Shown one piece after another: positions 1 through 7,288 of a stretch of DNA of 36,361 nucleotides. This DNA comes from a bacterium (GTDB taxonomy: Bacteria; Desulfobacterota; Binatia; HRBIN30; CADEER01): positions 1-36,361 of the forward strand of contig JAUIGL010000065.1 in assembly GCA_030430165.1 (NCBI GenBank), read 5' to 3'. The stretch's first letter is position 1, and each line of letters begins with the position of its first letter. A program made the translations under genes and the position numbers. The notes under the pieces were generated by a model. It searched no databases, was not told where the DNA came from, and worked only from the letters and a program-made list of their open reading frames with translations.

Positions 1-2
1 TC

Positions 3-437
3 GACGGCAACGTCACCGCCGATGGGACGATTTCTTCGGGCGGCGCCGACTTTGCCGAGTTGCTCGCCGCCAAGCCGGGGGTCGAGCCCGGCGACGTGCT
101 GGCGGTCGACGCAGCCGGCGAGCTGGTGCGCAGCAGCGAGGCGTATCAGACGACGGTGGTGGGAGTGCATTCCACCAAGCCCGGACTGCTCGGCGGCGCG
201 CTCGACGAGGCCGACCGCACTGGCAAGGTGCCGCTCGCCGTCGTCGGCATCGTTCCGGTGAAGGCGACCAACGCCGCCGGACCAATCGAGCCCGGCGACT
301 TGCTGGTGGCATCGGCGCTGGCCGGGCACGCGATGTCGGCAGGCGTCGACCCGCCGGTTGGAGCCGTGATCGGCAAGGCCCTGGAGCCCTTCGACGGTGA
401 CAGCGGGGTCATCCGAATGTTGGTGACGCTGCAGTAG
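3..437 (+). CDS. C-terminal part of a surface / tail-fibre-like protein (5' truncated by window edge)
   Basis: The frame is open from the first bases of the window to the TAG at 435-437, so this is the last ~144 residues of a longer protein. It begins DGNVTADGTISSGGADFAEL and continues with alternating short beta-strand-like blocks rich in Gly, Val and Ala (PGDVLAVD, YQTTVVGVHSTKPG, GPIEPGDLLVAS, GKALEPFDGDSGVIRMLVTLQ). From general knowledge, this GADFAE...PGD...VVGVHST arrangement recurs at the C-termini of environmental-bacterial proteins that carry repetitive beta-helical or tail-fibre-like N-terminal parts. I infer an extracellular structural or adhesive domain. An internal TTG at 60 is not a convincing start because the similarity extends upstream of it. 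Function is unknown. Confidence 0.6.
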   Translation, partial: DGNVTADGTISSGGADFAELLAAKPGVEPGDVLAVDAAGELVRSSEAYQTTVVGVHSTKPGLLGGALDEADRTGKVPLAVVGIVPVKATNAAGPIEPGDLLVASALAGHAMSAGVDPPVGAVIGKALEPFDGDSGVIRMLVTLQ

Positions 438-452
438 GCGGGCGCGACTTCG

Positions 453-1178
453 ATGCGCGGACCAAAGCGAGCTCTAGAGGCCTGGCCGGAAAGTGGCTTC
501 GTAGCGAAAATCGTCAGCCGCCGCGAGCGCAAGGAGCCGGGCGTCCGCGCTCTCGCTACGAAACCTGGTGAGATATGCGGGCTGGTGCTGGTGTCGGCCT
601 GCCTCATGGCGACATCGGCGCTCGCCGGCGGTACCTACAACGAGATCACCCGTACGACCACCGGCGGTGGGCTGGAGCGGCTCTCGACCGACCAGATCGC
701 GCTGAGCGCGACGGCCGGTCAACCCGATGCCGTCGAGTTGCAGCAGGGCAACCTGCGCCTGCGCGGCGGGTTCTGGCCGCAGACTCTTCCCGGCGGCTTC
801 GAGGAAACCGCCACGCCGACGGCGACCGCCACTTCCCCGAACGAAACCGCGACGCCGTCGCCGACGCTGAGCGAGCCGACCGCGACTTCGAGCGCGACGC
901 CGACCGAGCCTGGGAATCCGACAGAGACGGCAACGCCGACGGGCACGGCGCCGACCGTGGTGGTTACGGTGACGCCGAGTCCGACGCCCACCCCCGACGG
1001 GGTGCGCGATGGCGATGCGAACTGCGACGGTCGTGTCAGCGCCGCGGACTTCCCGGCCTTGATCCGCGCGGTCGCCGGGCAGGAGGACGCCCCCTGCGGC
1101 GGCGATGACGTCAACGGTGACGGCGAGATCGATGCGGCGGATCTCGCCGATCTCGCAGAGATGGTATTCTCCGAGTAA
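453..1178 (+). CDS. Secreted protein with Thr/Pro linker and C-terminal dockerin-like Ca-binding repeats
   Basis: The mature part opens with GGTYNEITRTTTGGGLERLS and ends its first block with AGQPDAVELQQGNLRLRGGFW, a short domain that in many environmental bacteria follows a signal peptide and precedes a Thr/Pro linker. A hydrophobic stretch (LVLVSACLMATSALA, about residues 44-58) looks like a signal peptide cleaved before GGTY. Residues ~115-178 are a Thr/Pro/Ala linker. Residues ~185-241 hold two dockerin/EF-hand loops (DANCDGRVSAADF and DVNGDGEIDAADL). The start is uncertain. ATG 453 has no clear ribosome site and would place ~40 unusual residues before the signal peptide. GTG 585 is an alternative. 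ATG 575 is in another frame and would need an indel. The protein is probably exported and calcium-binding; its partner is unknown. Confidence 0.6.
   Translation: MRGPKRALEAWPESGFVAKIVSRRERKEPGVRALATKPGEICGLVLVSACLMATSALAGGTYNEITRTTTGGGLERLSTDQIALSATAGQPDAVELQQGNLRLRGGFWPQTLPGGFEETATPTATATSPNETATPSPTLSEPTATSSATPTEPGNPTETATPTGTAPTVVVTVTPSPTPTPDGVRDGDANCDGRVSAADFPALIRAVAGQEDAPCGGDDVNGDGEIDAADLADLAEMVFSE
498..562. repeat. Spaced 10-bp inverted repeat
   Basis: TTCGTAGCGA at 498-507 is the exact reverse complement of TCGCTACGAA at 553-562, with 45 bases between. It lies just upstream of the signal-peptide codons of the dockerin-type protein. This could be a structured 5' leader or a regulator site if translation starts after 562, or a chance match in GC-rich DNA. 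Confidence 0.35.
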
Positions 1179-1181
1179 TTC

Positions 1182-1196
1182 GGCGGCGCGGCCGCC
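1182..1196 (+). terminator. Possible hairpin terminator after the dockerin-type gene
   Basis: GGCGGC-GCG-GCCGCC forms a 6-bp all-GC stem with a 3-base loop three bases after the stop codon. No U-tract follows, so intrinsic termination is not certain. Confidence 0.3.
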
Positions 1197-1229
1197 TGGA
1201 AAGATCGTCTGATTCGGTTGGAGGAAAAG

Positions 1230-1553
1230 GTGTCGGGAGCGAAGCGAGATGTAGAGGAGTTGGAAGAGCTGCGGCGTCAGTTGGCCGAGCTTCGCGACAA
1301 ACGCCGAGCGACCGCGCCCGGTTCGAGTTGTGACGAAGGCGAGACCAGCGGCGCCGAGGCCGGCGCTGCGCCGGAAGCTTCCGCGGAAGAGGAGACGACG
1401 GACTCTGCGATGCCAGCGATCGAGGATCTGTTGAACCAGGTCGAGGATCTCGCGCGCGAGTTGGAAGACGCGACACGAGAGCGTCCGGTGCTGGCGTTGC
1501 TCGCCGCGCTCGCGCTCGGGATCGTCATCGGCAAGCTCAGCGGGCGCAGGTAG
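1230..1553 (+). CDS. YqjD/ElaB-like (DUF883-type) membrane-anchored protein
   Basis: A small protein of 107 residues with a charged N-terminal coiled-coil-like segment (KRDVEELEELRRQLAELRDKR), a low-complexity acidic middle, a second helix (LLNQVEDLARELEDATRERP) and one C-terminal hydrophobic segment ending in GIVIGKLSGRR. That order, and the closing hydrophobic segment followed by arginines, is the pattern of the DUF883 family (E. coli YqjD, ElaB), which are C-tail-anchored inner-membrane proteins reported to associate with ribosomes. I chose GTG 1230 because GGAGG at 1220-1224 lies five bases before it; an upstream TTG at 1218 overlaps that site. The next gene is a YqjE-like membrane protein 11 bases downstream, matching the yqjD-yqjE pairing known from enterobacteria. 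Function beyond membrane anchoring is inferred. Confidence 0.6.
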   Translation: MSGAKRDVEELEELRRQLAELRDKRRATAPGSSCDEGETSGAEAGAAPEASAEEETTDSAMPAIEDLLNQVEDLARELEDATRERPVLALLAALALGIVIGKLSGRR

Positions 1554-1564
1554 GAGGTCGCGAG

Positions 1565-2041
1565 ATGGAACGTTTGGTTCACGCGGTGAAGGTCGTTTGG
1601 CGTTCGGAGCGCCTCCTTCTGCAGAACGAAATCCGCCTCGGTGCGCGTCGCGCCCAGTTGAACGCGCTCGCCGGGTTGGTGTCGATCATCGGGGTGGTGA
1701 TGCTCAGCCTGGCTGCGTTCTTCGCTCTGGTGCCGCCACTCGGTCAGGCGCTCGCCGCTCTCGTCGTCGGCTTCGTCGACCTGCTGGTCGCGGCGGTGCT
1801 CGTCTGGTACGCGAGCTCGCTCGAGCCCGGCCCCGAGTTGGGGATGATCAAGGAGATGCGCGATCTGGCCTTGACCGACATCGAAGAAGAGGCGGCGCTG
1901 GCCGAGGCCGAGCTGATGGCGATCAAGAAGGAGCTGACCACCTTTCTGCGCAATCCCTTCGACGCGCTGCTCCCAGCCGCGATCGTCCCTCTTCTGACAT
2001 CGGTCGTGCGCGGGCTCGGTAGCAAGAAGAAGTCGGACTAG
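1565..2041 (+). CDS. YqjE / holin-superfamily-like (DUF1469) inner-membrane protein
   Basis: A 158-residue protein with an amphipathic N-terminus (MERLVHAVKVVWRSERLLLQ), two predicted transmembrane helices (about residues 37-58 and 63-84), then a long charged helix (IKEMRDLALTDIEEEAALAE) and a weaker hydrophobic C-terminal stretch. Two central helices flanked by amphipathic segments are typical of the Phage_holin_3_6/DUF1469 family, to which E. coli YqjE belongs. ATG 1565 is preceded by AGGAGG at 1552-1557. The gene follows the YqjD-like gene after 11 bases, so the two are probably co-transcribed. Despite the family name there is no phage context here and a lytic role is not implied. The C-terminal soluble helix is longer than in short family members. 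Confidence 0.6.
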   Translation: MERLVHAVKVVWRSERLLLQNEIRLGARRAQLNALAGLVSIIGVVMLSLAAFFALVPPLGQALAALVVGFVDLLVAAVLVWYASSLEPGPELGMIKEMRDLALTDIEEEAALAEAELMAIKKELTTFLRNPFDALLPAAIVPLLTSVVRGLGSKKKSD

Positions 2042-2049
2042 CCCAGCGC

Positions 2050-2284
2050 GGGCAGTGGGTCAGACTGATTACCGGGCAGTGACGAAGGACGCCCCTTGGA
2101 TCCCCCCTCCTTACCAAGCAGGGGTTAGGGGGAGGTCATGCCGCGACTCCAGGAACTTCTGTTTTCGAGCCAACGGCGCCCCAGTTGACCCCCCTGAAGT
2201 CCCCCCTTGGCAAGGGGGGACGGAATTCGAGCTCGGGCTGAGCCCGTAGAAAGCGCAGTTGCGAATCAAACTGACCGACCACCC
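2050..2284. repeat. MITE-like intergenic element with imperfect terminal inverted repeats
   Basis: The segment is bounded by 21-base ends (2050-2070 and 2264-2284) that match as inverted repeats at 16 of 21 positions. The left end contains GCAGTGGGTCAGACTG, which matches the end of the element at 19372-19663 at 13 of 16 positions. Inside are C-rich/G-rich palindromes (around 2101-2136 and 2201-2219). No transposase is encoded, so this looks like a small non-autonomous repeat. Confidence 0.45.
2201..2219. repeat. Perfect C/G-run palindrome (REP-like)
   Basis: CCCCCCTTG-G-CAAGGGGGG is a perfect 9-bp inverted repeat around one base. A degenerate relative lies at about 2104-2136 (CCCCCCTCCTTACC...GGGGTTAGGGGGAGG). 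Palindromes of this kind are dispersed intergenic repeats in many environmental genomes. Confidence 0.6.
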
Positions 2285-2350
2285 CAGTGCAGCCCTTTTG
2301 CCTGGCCAATCGCGAGTTGGTACTGGAGTATTGGATCCGGGGAGGGAGCC

Positions 2351-4318
2351 ATGATCGGGAACCGCTCGACCGCCATCGTCGCGTTCTGTGCGACAGTCTC
2401 GCTAGGGGCCTGGGACGCCGCCGCACAGGATTGTGAGACCAGCTTCGACAGCACTTTCGAAGCCATCCAGGCGGTGATCTTCGAAGGCCGCGGATGCACC
2501 AGCGTCGCCTGTCACACCGGCGCCAATCCGGCCGGTGGTCTCGACCTGAGCTCGGCCGAGGTGTCGTACGCCAACCTGGTCGATCAGCCGGTGCAGTCGG
2601 TGCCGATCGACGACCGTCCGACGCTCAAGCGGGTCCTGCCGAATGCGCAGGTCGGCGGCAAAGCCGACAGCCTGCTGTGGCTGAATGTGGCCGCGGCGAC
2701 GCTTCCCGAGCTCTGGGAAGCGCCGCTGCGACCGATGCCGTTGGGGGGGCTGCCCCCGCTCAGCATCGACGACCTACAACTGCTCCAGTTGTGGCTCGAG
2801 AACGGTGCACCGTTCGACGCGGTCGTTCCCGGAACCGACCGGCTGGTCGACGCCTGTCTGCCCGAGCCGAAGCCGATCAAGGCGCCGCCGCTCGAGCCTC
2901 CGGCGCCAGAGGATGGAGTGCAGATCTTGTCGCCGCTGCAAGTGCTGCCGGCCAACAGCGAACGGGAAACCTGCTTCGTCAGCTACTACGACTTCACCGG
3001 GAAGGTTCCGGAGGAGTCACTCGGTGAAGGTGGCGAGACGTTTCGCATCCGCCGGGTGGTGCCGCGACAGGATCCCTTCAGTCACCACGCCGTCGTGCAG
3101 GTCTACCAAGGCGACACGCCGATCGACAGCCCCGTATGGGGGCCGTTCGCTTGCAGAGGTGGCGACAAGGACGGCGCGACCTGCGACCCGCGCGACCAGG
3201 ATTTTTGCGGTGAAGGCAGCGTCTGCGGCAGCGACCCGGTTCAGAGCGTCGGCTGTTTCGGATTCGGCCCGGGCGATGCCGGCATCGGCGTCGGCACGGA
3301 GAGCATCTTCAATACCATGGCCTCGGGTTCAGCGACCCAGGAGGGCGTTTTCGACGAGCTTCCGATCAAGGGAATCGTCGTTTGGAACTCGCACGCGTTC
3401 AACGTCTTCAATGAAGAGGCGCGGCTCGAGATCTGGATCAATCTCGAGTTCGCATCGCTCGAAGAGCAGCAGCACAGGCTCGAGCGATTCGTCGACGTTT
3501 CCCGGATTTCCAAGATGAATCCGCCCGCCTTCGGTGCGGACCAGGTCTGCCACCGTTTCCAGCTGCCCGACGGCGCGCAAGTGCTCGACTTGTCCTCGCA
3601 CACGCACAAGCGAGGTCGCCGCTTTCGTATCTTCGAGGGCAACTTCACCTGCGAGGGGGGGCCGCGTGACGGCGATCCCTGCACACCCTTCGGTCCGGAG
3701 CCGGATTTCCCAGTCGACGACCTGTGCGCAGGATTTGCCTGCACGGCGCCCCTGGCCCCGGAGATCGGCGACTGCGACGGCAATTTCACCGTCGAAATCT
3801 CCGAGCTCCTGCGCGGCGTCAACATGTTGCTGGGCATCGACGCAGGCGCCGGTTGTGCCGCGTTCGACGGCGATGGTGACGGAGTCGGTGTCGCCGACAT
3901 GGTTCGCGCCGTTGGCCACGCCCTCGCCGGGCTGCAGATGCGCGACGCGGAGGAAAGCCTCATCTACACGACCCTGTCCTACGCCGACCCGCTGGTTCTC
4001 CAGTTCCAGCCTTCGCGGTTGTTCGCGCCGGTCGGCTCGCCGGCCACGCATCGCACGCTCACCTATTGCGCGCTGTACGACAACGGCTTCACCGATCCGG
4101 AGGATGTGAAGCGAAGGTCGCACACGCCGACCAACGGAAGAGCGTGCCCGCCGACCCACTGTGCCGAGGGGCTGGTCGGCTCGCCATGCTCGCGGGACGC
4201 GCAGTGCGACAGCAGCCCCGGGCTGGGTGACGGCTTCTGTGACGCCTGCACGGCCGGCTTCGGTGTGACTACGGAGGACGAAATGTTCGTCCTCACCGGC
4301 TCGTACTTTCTGGACTAA
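2351..4318 (+). CDS. Secreted copper type II monooxygenase-like (PHM/DBM fold) protein with CX4CH motif and inserted dockerin
   Basis: A 655-residue exported protein. A signal peptide (MIGNRSTAIVAFCATVSLGA, cleavage near AAAQ) is followed by a CX4CH motif (C49, C54, H55) in the context GCTSVACHTGANPAGGLDLS, which resembles a variant haem-binding or planctomycete-cytochrome-like segment. The core carries the copper-ligand pattern of peptidylglycine alpha-hydroxylating / dopamine beta-monooxygenases: His-His at 245-246, a later His at 348, HTH at 417-419, and a Met in TTEDEM near residue 644. Residues ~473-526 form a dockerin-like double Ca loop (GDCDGNFTVEISELLRG, DGDGDGVGVADMVRAVG) between the HTH and Met ligands. 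Cys-rich insertions lie at ~270-300 and near the C-terminus. ATG 2351 is chosen because GGAGGGAGCC lies directly upstream; the open frame to 2207 runs into repeat DNA. I infer a periplasmic or extracellular copper redox protein with unknown substrate. Confidence 0.7.
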   Translation: MIGNRSTAIVAFCATVSLGAWDAAAQDCETSFDSTFEAIQAVIFEGRGCTSVACHTGANPAGGLDLSSAEVSYANLVDQPVQSVPIDDRPTLKRVLPNAQVGGKADSLLWLNVAAATLPELWEAPLRPMPLGGLPPLSIDDLQLLQLWLENGAPFDAVVPGTDRLVDACLPEPKPIKAPPLEPPAPEDGVQILSPLQVLPANSERETCFVSYYDFTGKVPEESLGEGGETFRIRRVVPRQDPFSHHAVVQVYQGDTPIDSPVWGPFACRGGDKDGATCDPRDQDFCGEGSVCGSDPVQSVGCFGFGPGDAGIGVGTESIFNTMASGSATQEGVFDELPIKGIVVWNSHAFNVFNEEARLEIWINLEFASLEEQQHRLERFVDVSRISKMNPPAFGADQVCHRFQLPDGAQVLDLSSHTHKRGRRFRIFEGNFTCEGGPRDGDPCTPFGPEPDFPVDDLCAGFACTAPLAPEIGDCDGNFTVEISELLRGVNMLLGIDAGAGCAAFDGDGDGVGVADMVRAVGHALAGLQMRDAEESLIYTTLSYADPLVLQFQPSRLFAPVGSPATHRTLTYCALYDNGFTDPEDVKRRSHTPTNGRACPPTHCAEGLVGSPCSRDAQCDSSPGLGDGFCDACTAGFGVTTEDEMFVLTGSYFLD

Positions 4319-4425
4319 GCCCGCTCGATCTGCGAATCCCGAGAGCGACGGCGCCTTCATCGGCAGTCGTCTGCGCACAGGGCTGCTCCGCTCGGCAGCG
4401 CGACGGTCGGCGAGAGGGGGCGGCA

Positions 4426-4443
4426 CGCGGCCTTGCGGCCGCG
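4426..4443 (+). terminator. GC-rich hairpin between the copper protein and the hopanoid operon
   Basis: CGCGGCC-TTGC-GGCCGCG is a perfect 7-bp stem with a 4-base loop, ~107 bases after the preceding stop. No T-run follows. It may end transcription of the upstream gene or be a structured leader of the dxs operon. Confidence 0.35.
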
Positions 4444-4589
4444 CTTGGTCCGCCGTGGCCGAGTGTCGGCGGCGTTGGCTGACTACAGACTGATCGGATC
4501 GGGGGTTTCGGTCAGCGAATTTGTTTGCCGCGCCGGTCGTCGCTCGGGCAGGTTGGCCGGACCTTCAAAACTCAAAGCCCCTGGACCCG

Positions 4590-6374
4590 ATGCCGAACTG
4601 CGACTGCGAATCCGAATCCACTACCCCCTTTCTCGACTCGGTTGCTCTGCCCGAAGACTTGCGGCGGCTGCCAATCGAGAGCTTGCCCGCCGTCGCCACC
4701 GAAGCGCGCGCCGAGCTGGTCCGGCTCGGTGCTGCCTCTGGTGGCCACTTTGCCGGCAGTCTGGGCGCTTGCGAGCTGACTATCGCCCTTCATTGGGTTT
4801 ACGAGACTCCCTCTGACCGGGTCGTCTGGGACGTCGGTCATCAGGCGTACGTTCACAAGATGCTGACCGGCCGCCGGCGCGAGCTCGAGCGGATCAAGCG
4901 TGCCGACGGCCCGAGCGGTTTTCTGCGCAGGGCGGAGAGTGTCTACGACGTCTTCGGCGCCGGCCACGCGGGCACGTCGGTCTCTGCCGCGGTGGGCGTC
5001 GCGCAGGCGATTCGGGCTCGCGGCGGGGACGATCGAGTGGTCGCGGTTCTCGGCGACGGCGCGGCGACTGCCGGGATGTCGTTCGAAGCCCTCAACCACG
5101 CGGGCGAGCTGGGCGTCGATGTCGGGGTCGTGCTGAACGACAACGGAATGTCGATCGCGCCCAGCGTCGGCGGACTTTCCCGTACGGGCCGATGGCGGGA
5201 CTACCTGGAGTCTCTCGGCGCAACCTTCGTCGGCTGTGTAGACGGGCACGACTTCGACGAGCTGGCGCCGGCGCTTCTGCGCCTTCGCGAATCCGCTGGC
5301 CTAGCGGTGTTGCACGTGCGCACCCGCAAGGGCGCGGGCTATGGTCCCGCCGAATCCGATCCCTACGGTTGGCACGCTACCCGGCCGTTCGATGTCGCCA
5401 GTGGGCTCCCCCACTCGAGCGCGCCGACGGCCCGGTCGTGGACGTCCGCCTTCTCCGATGCCCTGATCCGTCTCGCCGAGCAGGACGAACGCGTCGTTGC
5501 GATCACGGCTGCGATGCCGGACGGCACCGGTCTCGATCGATTTGCCGAGCGTTTTCCCGGGCGAACCTTCGACGTTGGCATCGCCGAGCAGCATGCGGTG
5601 ACCTTTGCCGCGGGACTCGCGGCGGAAGGGCTACGGCCGGTCTGCGCTATCTACTCGACGTTCCTCCAGAGAGGGTTCGACCAAATCGTGCACGACGTCG
5701 CGATGCAGAACCTGCCGGTCACCTTCGCCCTCGACCGGGCGGGGCTGGTCGGAGGGGACGGCCCGACGCACCACGGGCTTCTCGATCTGTCGTACCTTCG
5801 CATCATCCCCGGCCTGGCAGTCGCCGCGCCTCGCGACGAGAAGGAGCTGTTCGACCTTCTTCGTCTCGCGGTCGAGAGTGGGCAGCCCTTTGCACTGCGC
5901 TATCCGCGCGGCGCGTTGGCCGGCGAGCTACCGGCGGAAGGGGCGGCAGGCTTTGCCGAGGCGCAGGTGCTTCGCGATGGGAGCTCGGTGACTCTCCTGG
6001 CGATTGGCAAGACGGTCGCGACCGCGCTGGAAGTTGCCGACCGGTTGGCCGAGCGCGGCGTGTCCGCCGGCGTCGTCGACGCGCGTTTCATCAAGCCCCT
6101 CGACACGGTTTTGATCGCCCGCGAGGCCAAGCGGACCGGTTGCCTGGTCACCCTCGAGGACCACACGCGCTGCGGTGGCTTCGGCGGCGCCGTGCTCGAG
6201 CAGATGGCGGGTCAGCTCCCGCGCATCGAGATCTGTTGCATCGGCGTCGGCGATTCGTTCGTGCCGCATGGCGACGTCGCCGACCAATGGCGTGCCGAGG
6301 GTATGGACGCGAGCTCGGTGACGGAGCAGGTCGAGCAGCTGCTCGGCAAGAAGCGCGCGGAGGTGGCGGCGTGA
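4590..6374 (+). CDS. dxs: 1-deoxy-D-xylulose-5-phosphate synthase (short form)
   Basis: This thiamine-diphosphate enzyme condenses pyruvate with glyceraldehyde 3-phosphate, the first step of the MEP isoprenoid pathway, in the cytoplasm. Visible hallmarks are SGGHFAGSLG with the catalytic-type His, WDVGHQAY, the ThDP motif GDG at 155-157 followed by AATAGMSFEALN and ending at LNDN (182-185), IAEQHAVTFAAG with the conserved Glu at 333, YSTFLQRGFDQ, and DRAG at 382-385. ATG 4590 gives 594 residues against about 620 for the family. The shortfall is between SVGGLS and YLESLGATF (about residue 197-205), where roughly 40 residues of the usual flexible linker are missing. No strong ribosome site precedes ATG 4590, and TTG 4521 is an in-frame alternative. 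The gene heads the hopanoid run and overlaps hpnD by four bases, so it likely supplies C5 units to that operon. Confidence 0.92.
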   Translation: MPNCDCESESTTPFLDSVALPEDLRRLPIESLPAVATEARAELVRLGAASGGHFAGSLGACELTIALHWVYETPSDRVVWDVGHQAYVHKMLTGRRRELERIKRADGPSGFLRRAESVYDVFGAGHAGTSVSAAVGVAQAIRARGGDDRVVAVLGDGAATAGMSFEALNHAGELGVDVGVVLNDNGMSIAPSVGGLSRTGRWRDYLESLGATFVGCVDGHDFDELAPALLRLRESAGLAVLHVRTRKGAGYGPAESDPYGWHATRPFDVASGLPHSSAPTARSWTSAFSDALIRLAEQDERVVAITAAMPDGTGLDRFAERFPGRTFDVGIAEQHAVTFAAGLAAEGLRPVCAIYSTFLQRGFDQIVHDVAMQNLPVTFALDRAGLVGGDGPTHHGLLDLSYLRIIPGLAVAAPRDEKELFDLLRLAVESGQPFALRYPRGALAGELPAEGAAGFAEAQVLRDGSSVTLLAIGKTVATALEVADRLAERGVSAGVVDARFIKPLDTVLIAREAKRTGCLVTLEDHTRCGGFGGAVLEQMAGQLPRIEICCIGVGDSFVPHGDVADQWRAEGMDASSVTEQVEQLLGKKRAEVAA

Positions 6375-7288
6375 GCGCCGAGCCTCTTCTCGAGCGGATC
6401 GGCGATCCTCTGGCGGACGCGCGTACGCCAGTCGACACCATCCGGGCCTCGTACGATCACTGCGCCTTGCTCACCAAGAGAAGCGGTTCGAGCTTCTCCG
6501 CTGCCTTTTGGATGCTGCCCCGGGCGAAGCGCCGTGCTTTGTACGCGATCTACGCGTTCTGTCGGCTGACCGACGACATCGCCGACTCGAATGAGGTCCG
6601 GTCGGATCGCGGGCGGCTGCTGGCGCTGTGGAGGGCGCAGCTCGACGCGGCCTATGACGGCGGCGCAACCCATCCGGTGGCGGTCGCTCTCGGTGACGCG
6701 GTTCGCCGCTTCGACCTACCGCGCGAGTACTTCGACGACCTGCTGTTGGGAATCGAGGCGGATCTGCGTGGCGACGAGATCGATACTTTCGAAGACCTGC
6801 GCCGCTACTGCTATCGGGTTGCGTCGACGGTTGGCTTGCTCACCGTACGCCTACTCGGCGTCTCGGACCCGAGCGCGTTGCGATTTGCGGACAACGCTGG
6901 CATCGCGGTGCAGCTGACCAACGTGATCCGCGATGTCGGGCACGATGCGCGAGTCGGCCGGATTTACATCGCCAAGGAAGACCTGGAGCGGCTGGACGTC
7001 GACCCCGCGAGTCTGACGAGTCCCGCGGTCGCTCCGTCGTTGCGACTGTTGCTGGCGCTCTACGCGGAGCGGGCGCGAATCTTCTTCGAAGCGGCGGACT
7101 CCCACCTGGCGGCATGCGATCGCCAGACCCTGCTCCCCGCGGTCGCTATGTCCCGCATCTATCGGGAGCTTCTCGACGAGATGTATCGCCGCGGGTTTCC
7201 GTGCGCCGGCGAGGGGCTGCGCCTGTCGCGTTCGCGCCGCATGGCGATCGCCGTCGGCACGTGGCTCAACCGAGGTGCGGTTGGATGA
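6371..7288 (+). CDS. hpnD: Presqualene diphosphate synthase HpnD
   Basis: A 305-residue trans-prenyltransferase of the squalene/phytoene synthase fold. In the HpnCDE route HpnD joins two farnesyl diphosphates to presqualene diphosphate. Both Asp-rich motifs are present: DDIAD (68-72) in YAFCRLTDDIADSN, and DVGHD (188-192) in QLTNVIRDVGHDARVGRIYI. The RSGSSFSAAFWMLPRAKRRA block near the N-terminus is also typical. GTG 6371 overlaps the dxs stop as GTGA, and its own stop overlaps fni as ATGA. The assignment to HpnD over HpnC rests on the DDIAD form, on LTNVIRDV, and on the presence of a clearly HpnC-like paralogue at 9013. Phytoene synthase is less likely in this neighbourhood. Confidence 0.85.
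   Translation: MSAEPLLERIGDPLADARTPVDTIRASYDHCALLTKRSGSSFSAAFWMLPRAKRRALYAIYAFCRLTDDIADSNEVRSDRGRLLALWRAQLDAAYDGGATHPVAVALGDAVRRFDLPREYFDDLLLGIEADLRGDEIDTFEDLRRYCYRVASTVGLLTVRLLGVSDPSALRFADNAGIAVQLTNVIRDVGHDARVGRIYIAKEDLERLDVDPASLTSPAVAPSLRLLLALYAERARIFFEAADSHLAACDRQTLLPAVAMSRIYRELLDEMYRRGFPCAGEGLRLSRSRRMAIAVGTWLNRGAVG

Noticed and set aside
3329..4426. 365-codon minus-strand frame over the copper protein gene
   Set aside because: No domain pattern and opposite a gene with clear copper ligands and signal peptide.
4319..4589. Search for a TetR operator and promoter upstream of dxs
   Set aside because: Only a weak imperfect pair (CTGATCG...CGGTCAG near 4488-4515) was seen, and no convincing -35/-10 pair; too weak to list.
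5192..6370. Upstream extension of the hpnD frame
   Set aside because: It overlaps dxs completely and is Arg-rich; the GTG at 6371 with a 4-base overlap is the natural start.
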